A DNA stretch of 64,000 nucleotides from Tetradesmus obliquus (Eukaryota > Chlorophyta > Chlorophyceae > Sphaeropleales > Scenedesmaceae). Position numbers and translations under genes: made by a program. Positions within the stretch are counted from its first letter, which is position 1, and every line of letters begins with the position of its first letter. Below the pieces are notes generated by a model. That model saw nothing but the letters and a program-made list of their open reading frames with translations. It was not told where the DNA came from and did not search any database. The DNA is taken from the NCBI GenBank assembly GCA_030272155.1, contig CP126191.1, positions 2,936,501-3,000,500 on the forward strand, given 5' to 3'. This document shows positions 36,201 to 46,823 of the stretch, one piece after another.

Positions 36201-38119
36201 GTCAGCATAGACGCCGCTCCCGACGGTGACACCGCTGCCAACACGCTGAGGATGATGACACCGCCCTGAGATGGGCATATGCCTATAGCTGCCTGCGCCA
36301 AGAACAAAAACTACAACCGTACGTGACCCTTTTGGGTGCTGCCGAACAGCCAGACTGTTGATATCAACAGCAAACTACAGAGCATGGCTATGCTAGCAAG
36401 TTGTTGTAGTCAACGCTGAACATTGTGCCACGCAGCACCGCCATGGCACCAACAGCAGCAACAGCACAAGTGCATAAACAAGAGCCAGGCAGGCGCAGCT
36501 TGCAGCACCTGATCCTGTCCCTGTATCATGTTGCATGCAGCTGCCGCCCGCACACAGCAGGTGCAGCTGCAAGCAGGATTGCCTAATCACTGTTGTATCA
36601 TGGCAACCACAGACACATGTAGAATGCAGGTTGGGCTTCCGCATGTTGTGCACGTCTGCATCTGTGACGTCCTTCCTTGCCTGGCATGCCCAAGCAGGAC
36701 GCATATGCACATGCTGCGCATGCCATGCTTGGTCTTCAAATGCACGCTTCGGCATCCTACCAAGGATGCTCGAGCCGTTCCGTACACAGTTATGCCCCCA
36801 AAACCCAGACGCCCTTTTCAGGGTGTCGTGGCATTACCCACTCATTGCAGGAATGCAGCAATGCAAGTGCTGTGTGTCCTGACGAACAAAATGACACCCC
36901 TGCAATGAAATGCACTACACAACTGCAAAGCTATTCAATGAATTGGCTGACGAATCGCCGTGTGACTAGTCAACAGCAGTGCTCCCCTTGCACAGGGGCG
37001 ACAAGAATTCGCTCCCACTAGTCAAATATGACACTAGTCAAATACACGCAACAACAAGCAACGGAAGCATATATGATGCACGGTGTTCTAAATGCGTCAA
37101 CTCCTGCAATTATGCACGTCAAAGAATAGGTATAGATACAAGGGGTCTTGACTGCGCCGGCTGGAAGGCCCTCGCAAGCAACAGTCAAGTCTGGTCAAAC
37201 CAAAGCCCACCTTGACCATCCAAGCCTGCATGGCAGCAGCAGCAGCCATGCGCTCAACTGCCAGCCACACGTTGCAGTGCAGCGGCAGAAGCAGGCAAGA
37301 GCCCGGCATCAATGCCCCAAGCAGTTCCACATGCCCATGGCAGATGCTTGTGCCCCATGCTCAGCACAGTGCAGGTGCAACTCCATGCATGCCATGCGCA
37401 TGCCATGCTATGCAACTGCCGTGCAGGCAAACATGAATATGGACTGCGCCCTGACGCGCGCATGATAAGCCAACCTTTGACCGCTGCAGATCAACACACG
37501 CGTGGCACCAGCAGCTGCAAGCTGGCAGCCTGCAGCAAAAACTGCAGCCACCGCCACACCGAGTGCTTGGGCTTCATTTGCTGCGCTCAACCCAGCAGCA
37601 AGACCTGCTGCCACCGGCTGTCTTGGCATTGGTTGCAGCACGCAACAGATTGTGCACCTCTTGACGCACCAGATGGCAGCAATTTGAAGGCCAGCTGGTG
37701 CAGGCTTCACTGAAACAGCGTACATCAGTGCTGCTTGCAGCACCATCGGGTGGCGCAGCACCCAACAACTGTCGGTCTCGCGCACAGGCAAGGCACCCAC
37801 CCAGGCATGCATGGATTGAGTGCGATCAGTCAAGCTTTGCTGACCTGTTCACGGCACACGAACGTCATGACGACAGTTGCTGCACCACCAGGCAGCACCA
37901 CCGCCTGCCTGCAGCTGAGACACCTGTGCATGGCTGCAAGCATTTCGAACGATTGTAGCACCACACACAGCCTGCCTCCACCCTGCAGCTGCCAGCGCGG
38001 CACAGTGTACACGCAGCGCCCAGCAGGCAGCATGCAATCCCTTCAAGTCTGATGCAGGCTGTGCTATGACTGCAACCTGCTGCTGCTCCTGCAGCAGCGT
38101 CAGCACCACCACCCGCCAC
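33283..38119. other. 4.8-kb stretch without recognised genes
   Basis: Only short, compositionally biased frames were seen on both strands; no domains, tRNA or repeat family. The part next to 38119 is A/C-rich on the plus strand, consistent with a G/T-rich 3' UTR of the minus-strand MADS gene. The left end should hold the start of the lipase gene. Confidence 0.4.
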
Positions 38120-38813
38120 CTACATCGCTCCCTGCGCTGCAACACCACCATCCACCACAGCACACTGCTGCAGCTCATCTGCAGCAGCAGCAGCAGCAGC
38201 GTCGCCAGCATCAGGCGGCGCTACAGCTGCAGCACTGCCAGCTGCCACATCCCCCATCTCTGTATCGCAGTCATCAAGCACACAGCCGCCGTCACAGTCA
38301 CCCTCATCCACCGCCTGCGCCAGCACTGCCTGCAGCATGCTGCCATCATCCTCAGCATCATCATCACAACCACCACCAGCAGCAGCAGCACCATCCCCTG
38401 CACCCTCACCCTCTCCTGCAGCAGCAGCAGCAGCATACGCCGCCGCCATCTGCGCTGCGGCCGCCTCGCCGCCGCCCACCGTCACAAACGTGGGCAGCGA
38501 GCCGCTGCCGACCTTGCCCAGGCTGTCAAATTTCAAAAAGCTGTCGCAGGGCTGCATGTTCCCAGCCATCTTCACGCTGTCGTTCGCAGCAGCAGACGCC
38601 GCCCAGGCCACTGCATCATCCTCGCCTAGCTCTGTCTGCAGCAGCGTGGCAAAGCTGGGTGGCTCTGGCAGCTCCCTGCAGGCCCTTTTCAGTGGGCTCA
38701 TTGCCTCAGCGCCAGCCTCACTGAATGCTGCTGCACTGGAAGCAGCGAGGCCGAAGGGGCCCGAGCAGGGCTGGCTGCGCTTGAGGGGGCTGGAGCAGGC
38801 AGCCATGCCTGTG

Positions 38814-38849
<36 letters not shown>

Positions 38850-41111
38850 AGGTCGGCCAGCAGGCTGCCTGGGGCAGAGGAGGCTGGGTGCTGCTGCTGC
38901 AGTGATGCGTGTGCAGGGCTTGCTGCAGCAGCGTCAGGAGGTCCTGGGTCGCTTGCAGCTGGGGACGCCTGCCGGCTGTGGTGCGTGGCAAACAGGTGCG
39001 GGTTTGCTGCGGCAGCTGCCATGCCAGAAGCAGCACCCTGCTGCTGCTGCTGCTCGAAGCTGATGCTTGGCTGCATGCCCATCATGGCATTGCTGCTCAC
39101 TGGCATCGCCATCACCTGCGGCATGCAGCCGTAGCCGCCTGCTGCTGCTGCCATGCCGCCGCTGCTGCACATCTGCTGCTGCATGCCCTGTTGCACGCAG
39201 TAGCCCGCGCTCACTGCTGCTGCCATTGACATCGGCACCAGCACCGGCACAGACATGGACATGCAGTTGGCTGGCATGGCAGATGCCTCGCCCCCGCCCA
39301 TCTGCTGCTGGTGCTGGTACATTGCCATGCTGCCTGTCCCAGACTGCCCAGACTGCCCGACATACCCAAGTATGCTGCCTTGCATGCCTTGCATGTTGCT
39401 GGGCATGCCAGGCGCGTCCATGCCGGCAGCAGCAGCGGCGTCTATGGCTGGGCTTGTTGCAGACAGCCTGCTGGGGCCGTGGCGCTGCTTGCCGCCGCCT
39501 TGCATGCAGACAATGCCGGCGCCACGAGGCAGGTAGTTCACGCCTGGCACATTGCCTCCCGCAGACTGCCCCATCATTGCCTGTTGCTGCTGCTGCTGCT
39601 GCTGTGGTGGCAGCATCATCATGCCGGTGTTGCTGCAGCTGCCAGGTGGCAGTACAGGGCTGCAAGTTGTACTGCCGCTACAGCCGCTGGCCGTACCGCA
39701 GCCCCTCGCCAGCAGCGCCTGCTGCTCACGGTCCCTGATCAGTGCCATGAGCTGCTGCTGCTGCTGCGGCTGCAGCTGCAGGGACAGCAGCACCTGCCGC
39801 ACATGCTCCTGCCAGGCAGGCTTGTCGGCATCTGACTTTGGTGGCAGCGGGAAGTGCTGCAGCAGGCCAGACAGCTGCAGCAGCTGCTGCTGTTGCTCTG
39901 GCTGCTGCTGCTGCTGCTGCTGCTGGGCTCCCCTGCTGATTGGAATCGGCATGCTGTGCTGCACCTGTGGCTGCTGGCGATACTGCGGCTGGCCATACTG
40001 CCCCAGCTGCTGCTGTTGCTGATGCTGCTGGGCATTGCTGCCATAGTACAGCACCTGCATTGCTGGCTGCTGCTGCTGCTGCTGCTCCTGCTGCAGCGTG
40101 GCCTCCATGATGCTCATGTGCTGGTGGTGCTGCCCCCCAGAGGAGCCGGGCCTGCTGCGGCTGCCGCCTGCCATGGCCTGATCCATCAGCATCTCCATCA
40201 GAGGGTCAGACACAAGGTCATCGGTGCGCGGAATGTACGCGCCCTGGTTGTGCTGCTGCTGCTGCTGCTGCTGGTTTGAGGCGTCATGCACAGAGGCGCC
40301 CTGCTGGGCGGAGGCTTCAGCTCCTCTGCCCTGCTCCTGCCAGCCACCCAGCTGCTGCTGCTGGTCTGCTGGCACAGGCCCCTCATGCATAGGGGAGTCC
40401 ATTGCAAGCAGCGAGCAGAGCTGGCTGCTCAGCGCAGCGGTGGGCGAGGGGTCTGCAGATGCAGCCTCCCTAGCAAGCAGCATGCTTGCTGCTGCACTGG
40501 AGGGGCCGCTGCCAGCAGCAGCTACTGCTGGCGACGCAGCTTGCCCATCAATGGGGCTGCTCGTGCTGGCACGCTGCGCATTGGCATTGCAGCTGGGAGA
40601 CGCCCCGTAGCTGCTGTACCCGCTGCTGCTGGCGTAGCAGCCGGTCTCACTCATCTGCCGGAGGTTGTCTGGCTTTGACTCAAACTCAATCCACTGCGAG
40701 GGCCGGCCTGAGGCGCCTGCAGGGCCTGCCGGCGCGCTGTGTGCACCATCAGCATCACGCCAGTCTGCTGCTGCTGCTGCCGCCGCCTGCGACTTGGTGC
40801 GCACTGGCGGCAAGCCGCGCATCATGTGCTCAAAGCTGCAGCCTGCTGTGCTGTTTGGCGCGCTGCTGCTGAGCACGTGGGTGGGTTGCAGGAGCTGCTG
40901 GTTGGCTGCAGCCTGCTGCAGGGCGGGCGGCCACATTGCTGCTGCATTGCCGGTGCCAGAGCCTGGGTAGCCAGTGCTGCAGACGCGCAGCTGGAGCTTG
41001 CTGTCTTCATCGTTGCCTGCAGCGGCACCATAGCAGCGCTGGTTGCTGACCTCCACAGCCACCCAGCCATCAGCCGTCTGCTGGTACTGCTGCTGCTGCT
41101 GCTGCTGGGCA

Positions 41112-41150
<39 letters not shown>

Positions 41151-43283
41151 GAGTACTGCTGCTGCTGCTGGTATGCATACTGCTGCCAGTTGTAGTTGGC
41201 CTGCTGCTGCAGCTCCTGCTGCTGCATCCACTGCAAGCTGGCTGGCTGCTGCTGCTGCTGCCAACCCTCGTCACCGCCTTGGCTGATTGCAATCGGCATG
41301 CCGCTAGCAGCAGCAGCGTTCACTACTGCTGCCAGCCGCACCCCTGCAGCAACATCTGGCGGCAGCATCTGCTGCTTGCTGCTGCTTGGTGAAGCGCATG
41401 ACGCTGCCATGTCACTGACAACGGTAGGGCTGTCATTTGCCACAGCTGGCTGGTTCATCAGGTTGTACATGCCGCAAGGTGTGGGAGGTTCCATGCCCAG
41501 CAGTTTGCCACCCTGGGCACGCTGCTGCTGCTGCTGCTGCTGCACGTACTGATTGTGTGCTGCTGCTGCTGCGCTGTTTGGGCGAGCGCCCCCTGCCATG
41601 CTGCTGCCTGATGGCGGCCGTGCATGCTGCTGCTTGGTGTGGGGCAGCTCCTCAGACTGGAGAGACAAGTGACAGTCGCAGGAGACACAGCAGCAGTTGC
41701 GTCAGTGCATGACATTCCTGGATAAGGCTTAACAAGGGTTGCGGCGCTGTGCTAATGTCATGTAGACATAGTAGCTGCGGCATACTACGCCACACTCTCT
41801 GGCACAAAGCACCAGATGCACATTGGTCGCCGCAGATTGGGCGCTGCTGTTTCTTTTGATAGCCCACCTGCGCAAGCGACTGCGCGCGCGTGTTGGTGGT
41901 TGTGCTGCCAGACCGTGCCAGTGGCACCCGGTCATTACAAGCGCCAGCTGGCGCTCCGTCCCCACTGTAGCTGCTGCGGGTGCGTGCAGGTCCATTGCCT
42001 GCTGCTGCACGCATGGGCGGCACACCGACTGGCACTTGGTCTGCCCTGTGTGGTGCTGCGTGCTCGTCTGCAGCTGCTGTGTCTGCTGGCTGCTTGGCAT
42101 TTGAGGGATCAGGCATGACCTGGGTGAGCAGGTTGCAGCAGCAACGTTAGGACAAAAGTGGGGTCAGTTTTGAAGGGTCAACTGGTTCAGGATTGAGCAG
42201 CGAGGCTCAGCAACAGCCGGATGTGACTAGAGGCAGGTGGTGATGCTAGCTGGCGGCTGCAGGAGCGGCATGCCAGGACTGCAGGATGCGCTGCGTCCTG
42301 GGACTGCACTAGCTGCTGGCAGCAGGTGCCTGCAATGTGAGGACCATGCAGGGTTTACTTGAGGTGCAAGCCGCTGCCGTCGTATAATGCTGTGGGTGCG
42401 GCTCTATGCTGCTGGCGGTGTTGCTCCTGCTATGTGCTGCATCGTGCTGCTGCTGTTGCCGCTGCTGTGCGTACCTCTGTGATGAGCTTTGCTGACTCAG
42501 GCACATGCGCCAGCGACCGCAGCTGCTTCAGCAGGTCAGCGTCGAGCGAGCTGCTGAACCCTGGCGTGGCATACGCCCAGGAGGTGCCCTTGTCATTCGT
42601 TATGAACATGAACACCTGAGGCAGCAGCAGCAGCAGGATGAGTCGGCAGTGCGTCAAGGGGCAGGAACGGTGCAGCTGCTGGATGCGGAGAACTGCTTGC
42701 TGGCTGTCATGACTATGCCAGTGGCATCTATACCAGCCAAGTATGGCCGGCTCTGAGTGTGCAAGCATACCCATGCACCTGCAGTCTGCAGGCAACATGT
42801 GCTTGTGCTATGTGCGACTGTTCCTGCAAGCTGCTGCTACATAGTACAGTTGACTAGCGGTGCAACGGTGTTCCGCCCACCTTGGCGTCTGTCAGAGCAT
42901 TCAGCTGGTATGCTTTGAGCACAAGCCCCTTCTTGCGCTTGCTGAACGCCTGCCTGATTTGGTCAGAGCCCTGCAAAGCACAGAAACAAGCAGCAGCGGT
43001 GTGTGTTTGCCACAACGTAGTCAGCATGCGGCCTGTAATGGCCCTAGTATCCAGTGCCATGGCTGAAAAGGCATAAACCAGTGATGCAAGGTTATGCGGG
43101 TGCTGCTCTGCATGCATGCGGTGGTGCACGCTGCTCCAGTACAGCAGCCTTTGTACTGCTGCTGCGCACCTGTGGGCGCTGGTGTGATTTGCGCCTGGGC
43201 TTAGCTTTGTGCTGTGCTGGGCCCATCTCATCTTCACTGTCATCGTCATCTGGACACATGTCCTCCCGCTCGTACCGAGCCAT
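38120..43283 (-). CDS. SRF/type I MADS-box transcription factor with long Gln-rich tail
   Basis: Predicted DNA-binding regulator. Model: complement(38120..41656, 41868..42119, 42475..42615, 42881..42970, 43170..43283), in phase, about 1,377 residues. An acidic start (CPDDDDSEDE) is followed by a MADS box at about 25-95: basic KAKPRRK, IRQAFSKRKKGLVLKAYQL, LTDAKVFMFITNDKG and SWAYATPGF, the last two as in SRF-type proteins. The first DNA-contacting third is divergent. The remaining 1,200 residues are Gln/Ala/Ser/Met-rich with short ordered pieces (LPPKSDADKPAWQEHVRQVL; RELPEPPSFATLLQTELGED) and an acidic C-terminus, as in activation domains. Joining the tail to the MADS exons is my inference: the tail exon at 42119 has a strong acceptor (CTAAC branch-like, CTCACCCAG) in the right phase and no separate promoter. 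A tiny alternative terminal exon lies between. Confidence 0.78.
42309..42329 (-). other. possible alternative terminal micro-exon of the MADS gene
   Basis: After an acceptor CACATTGCAG, seven codons read APAASS and then stop TAG, in phase with the exon ending at 42475. If used, the product is a 121-residue MADS-only protein without the Gln-rich tail. Confidence 0.4.
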
Positions 43284-44775
43284 GCGGGCAGTGATGAGGC
43301 CCGATCTCCTGCTGCTGCTGATGGGCCCTCCACCTCTGCACCGCGCCTGCACATGCAAGATACATATATCTTCTTGACTTCTCGTAATGTTCAGGGTGCA
43401 GTGGGACGTCGCATGTAAGCACAGACTCAGAGCACCCGGTCAACAAATCCCTGCCAGGGTGAACCTGCTTCGCCGTAACCGAACCCGCTGCATACGTGCA
43501 AGGTTGCTCCACTATGTATACCTATTTTGCACCACCCGTATTGCTTTGTCTCGGCGGCTACACTTGCTGCTGAATTTGGCTCTCTGACGTCAGAGCACCT
43601 GGTCGCTGTGGTCTCGATCAGGCTGCCGCTGCGGCACAGTCCGCGTCTGTCACCCGCGTTTGCTCACTTTGAGAGCTGCTTCCCCCAGCGACACGTCCTT
43701 AGTGCTGTGAGACTGATTGCTGAAAAGTAAGACCCCGCTTTAGCGAGTCTGACGGCAACCAATGCGTGCACTTTCTACAATATGCTCAGGACTGCCGGAA
43801 AACTAGTATCAAGTATTGCAGATTGGTCTTGGTCTGGCGTAGGCGTAAAGCCAAACTTTGAACACACTGTTCGTGGGTTGTCAAGGTCATTAAGTCCATC
43901 AGAACTGATTGTTGCATTCAATCATCGGTGCCAAACAGCATGGGACGTGCACTAATGGAAATGCTGAATCGATGCATGCCAGGTCAGCATCAGGGTGCAG
44001 GGGGTGACAACTGTGCTACGCCATGACCAGCATCGATTTGCGCAGCACACATTCAATAATGTAATGTAAGTACGGTAGCAACATATCCGTTAGCCTTGGT
44101 GAGCAATCTGAGCGTGTCACTGGAGGAGCAGGAAGGACCACATGCCCTAGTGAGAACGTCATCTGCTGGTCACAGCACCAGTATGCTCTTGCGCCCATAT
44201 GGGCCTGTCAGTACATGCATACTCACATACAGTAAAACCGCATAGGGCTCCAGGTTTCAGCCATGTTTACACTGAGTTCCCATGATGCGTACCCCGCGTA
44301 TGTCTGACCTGCCAGGCGTTGGCAGCACCTGCACACGTCAGTCACAACACCACTGGTGGCACCAGCACAGACCTAGCCAACAGCAGCCGCTGCTAGAGGC
44401 TGCCAACACGCCATCGGAAGCCGCACTGTGCCTCAAACCGACAAACTTGCGGAGTAACCTTGAAAACAACGTGGGCGTCCCAGAGATCTGGCCAAACACA
44501 AAGCCTTGAAACCATGCTCTGTATGAACACGCCTGCAACACGCTGCTTGCCTGTAGTGCTGCGTAGTTTCATAAGTGTTCAAAGGTGTTAACATAAGCTA
44601 CGACTCGAACGGTAACATACAAAGATGATAATGAAAAGCACCCACCAGACAGCACTGGCGCACTCGTGGCCACTGCCCAGCATCTACAGCGATGTGCTGA
44701 GCCGCTGCTGGAACACATCCAAGCACAGCACGCTGACAATCAGGATGCACTCGCTCTGTCAACGGCACGCCAGCG
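43284..44775. other. 5' region of MADS gene and 3' region of next gene
   Basis: Both flanking genes are on the minus strand. This 1.5 kb is less repeat-rich and more AT-balanced than its surroundings and contains no recognisable ORF. Confidence 0.45.
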
Positions 44776-46823
44776 CTACTGCTGCTGCTCCTCTACTTCA
44801 GCCACCTCCAGCAGCGGCTGTGGAGGCAGCATGGAGCTGCCAGGCAGGCCAGGCAGCGGCAGCATGCTGCGCCCACAGTCCAGCTGCTGCAGGCTTGCTG
44901 GTGCACCCTCGCCCTGCTGCTGCTCCTGCACCATCAGTGCCCGGGCCTGCAAGCAGTGCGACAGTTGCAGGGGCAGTGTACGGTGACCGGTCAATCCAGG
45001 CAAGGGGCGCATGCCGGCTCTGTGCGTACACACACCACCACCACCGTGTGTTGCTACAAATGCAGCGGTGGCGTCAACAGCAGCATTGACAACCAAGAAA
45101 CTGAGTGTGCTGCCGGCTACATAACAGCAGGGCTAACCCCAGATGCCGGCTGCATTGCTCCTAGGGTCGTGGCTGTAACGCCTGCTGTAAACTTGCATCA
45201 TGCCCAACGTGTGGTGTTTGGCCTTGTGTAGGCATGCAGCTGCCTCGTGTGGCGCGTAGCTGGCTCCTACAAATGCACATACCATCCCTCCTGCTTCCCT
45301 GCACTATCATTGATGTGTCATGCGGAATAAGGGTACACTGCCGAGAACGGGACACAACAGGTGCTGCATCGGACTACCCCCCACACCTTGGCAGCGCAGC
45401 TGCAAGGTTGACAAAAGGTGCACAACTGCTGAGGTCAATCAGTACTGCGTTGAACACCCCCCACATATCAATTTGCACAAAAGTACTGCTGACGATGCTG
45501 TACGCCTACCACGGCTCGTCGGCTACTACCACACCATATGACAATGCACTTGCACTCAATGCTACTACTTGTCCAGTAGCATTGAGTGCAAGTGCATTGT
45601 CACATACTAGCAGTCTCACACACACACGCATCTGATGACCACACACTACCGTCAGGTGGCTGACACAAGCACTCTAACACCAGCAATCTATCTGCATATA
45701 CAACAAACTGCTGCAGTTTGTTTTCTTGGCAGATTGATTGCTTGTGTCAGAGTGCTTGTGTCAGCCACCTGACACTAGTGTGTGTTCACTGCAAGCCCTG
45801 CTGCCGGTGCTGCATGCCCTGCCGCCGCCTTACCTGCTGCTTGGCTGCATTGTCCCACTTCTCCAGCGTGGTCACTCGTCGCTGCACCACACCCCGCTGC
45901 TGCATCTTCTGCTGCGCGTTGGGCAGCCGGCGCTGCCTGTTGCGGTGCGCCTGCGCCACACGCTTCACCCTGCTTGGAGGGCCCAACTGCGGCAGTGCGC
46001 GCTGCAGCATAGCTGGGAACACGCGCTGCGCATTTTGTTTGTGCATGGGCATGGGGACAGCAGCAGCAAACAGCAGGCAGAGATGCTTCAGCAACAGCTG
46101 CACCACATGAGGGCTGATGACTGCTATCAAGAGCTTTTGAACAGCCGTCATTCGACATCCTCATCCAAGCATGCGCCCATGCAAACTCTGCTGAAGCACC
46201 CGCAGCAGCTTGCAGGGTGCAAGCATACAGAGCAATGCCCAAACAACGACGGCGAGCCGTTCAGCACTGCAGCAGCCAGCCCACATGCATGTGCTAGCAT
46301 GCATGTGCCCACAGCTCACCACGGGCGGTAGCTGCTGCTGCTGTTGCTGCTCCAGCTCCAGCTGCTGCTGCAGCAGTAGCAGCTGCTGCTCCTCTGGGCA
46401 GGGCTTAGGTTTGAAGCAGCGCCGAAGCAGCTGGCACACTCTGAAGCCGATGAATGCTGTCAAGGCGACAGTGCCGAAGCTGAGGGTGTGTGGGCGTGCT
46501 GCTGCCATGTGGCGCTGACCTGGCCGCATGCGTTGACCTGTCCTGGGGTCAACAACCTTGCCGTTGACTTTGTGGTACACCACAACGCCAGCATCTGCTG
46601 GCCGCCTGGGCCTGCACGTTGCATACACCAGCATGAAAGCCGAGACAATGGGATGTTGATACAGGCAGTGATGCAGTAAAGGCAAACTTGCAACAATACT
46701 GTTGTAGTGCGTTTGAATCCCGCAAAGGGCTTCACCCTTGGACATGCAGCGGATGCACCTGACTAGCCGCAGCCACAGCCGCTGCCGCAGCTGCAGCAAC
46801 AGCAGCAGCAGCAGTAAGGCCAT
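44776..46823 (-). CDS. Small membrane protein of unknown function
   Basis: Model: complement(44776..44946, 45834..46025, 46320..46611, 46759..46823), in phase, 239 residues. The start gives a signal-anchor-like leader ([12 protein letters not shown]) followed by basic RQRLWLRLVRPRR. Then come VVVYHKVNGKVVDPRTGQRM, a second hydrophobic segment (LSFGTVALTAFIGFRV) and KPKPCPEEQQ with a Gln/Leu run. After that, an arginine/lysine/glutamine-rich helix (RVAQAHRNRQRRLPNAQQKM, TTLEKWDNAAKQQ) and a Pro/Leu-rich end. It looks like a two-segment membrane protein with a basic cytosolic domain. The acceptor at 46025 is the least certain junction. No family recognised. Intron 44947-45833 contains two fold-back repeats. 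Confidence 0.5.
45539..45602. repeat. perfect 28-bp inverted repeat with 8-nt loop
   Basis: Arms 45539-45566 and 45575-45602 are exact reverse complements (tgacaatgcacttgcactca and its complement, continuing to the loop acttgtcc). It lies in intron 3 of the small membrane-protein gene and would form a stable RNA or DNA hairpin. Confidence 0.95.
45636..45790. repeat. long imperfect fold-back (about 57-nt arms) with palindromic loop
   Basis: Left arm about 45636-45695 and right arm about 45730-45790 are near-perfect reverse complements, including gtcaggtggctgacacaagc and its complement. The loop contains its own palindrome, aacaaactgc/t/gcagtttgtt. It is about 35 bp from the 28-bp hairpin, in the same intron. 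It may be a MITE-like element or a small-RNA precursor; no clear target-site duplication was seen. Confidence 0.9.

Noticed and set aside
38120..42116. Gln-rich protein as an independent gene starting at the ATG at 42114-42116
   Set aside because: An in-phase acceptor with a branch-like CTAAC lies directly upstream and the MADS exon before it ends in the same phase; a fused gene is simpler, though not proven.
46690..46720. tRNA T-loop-like gtttgaatcccgc
   Set aside because: The flanking bases do not form a T stem, and no D or anticodon arms could be found upstream; it lies in an intron.
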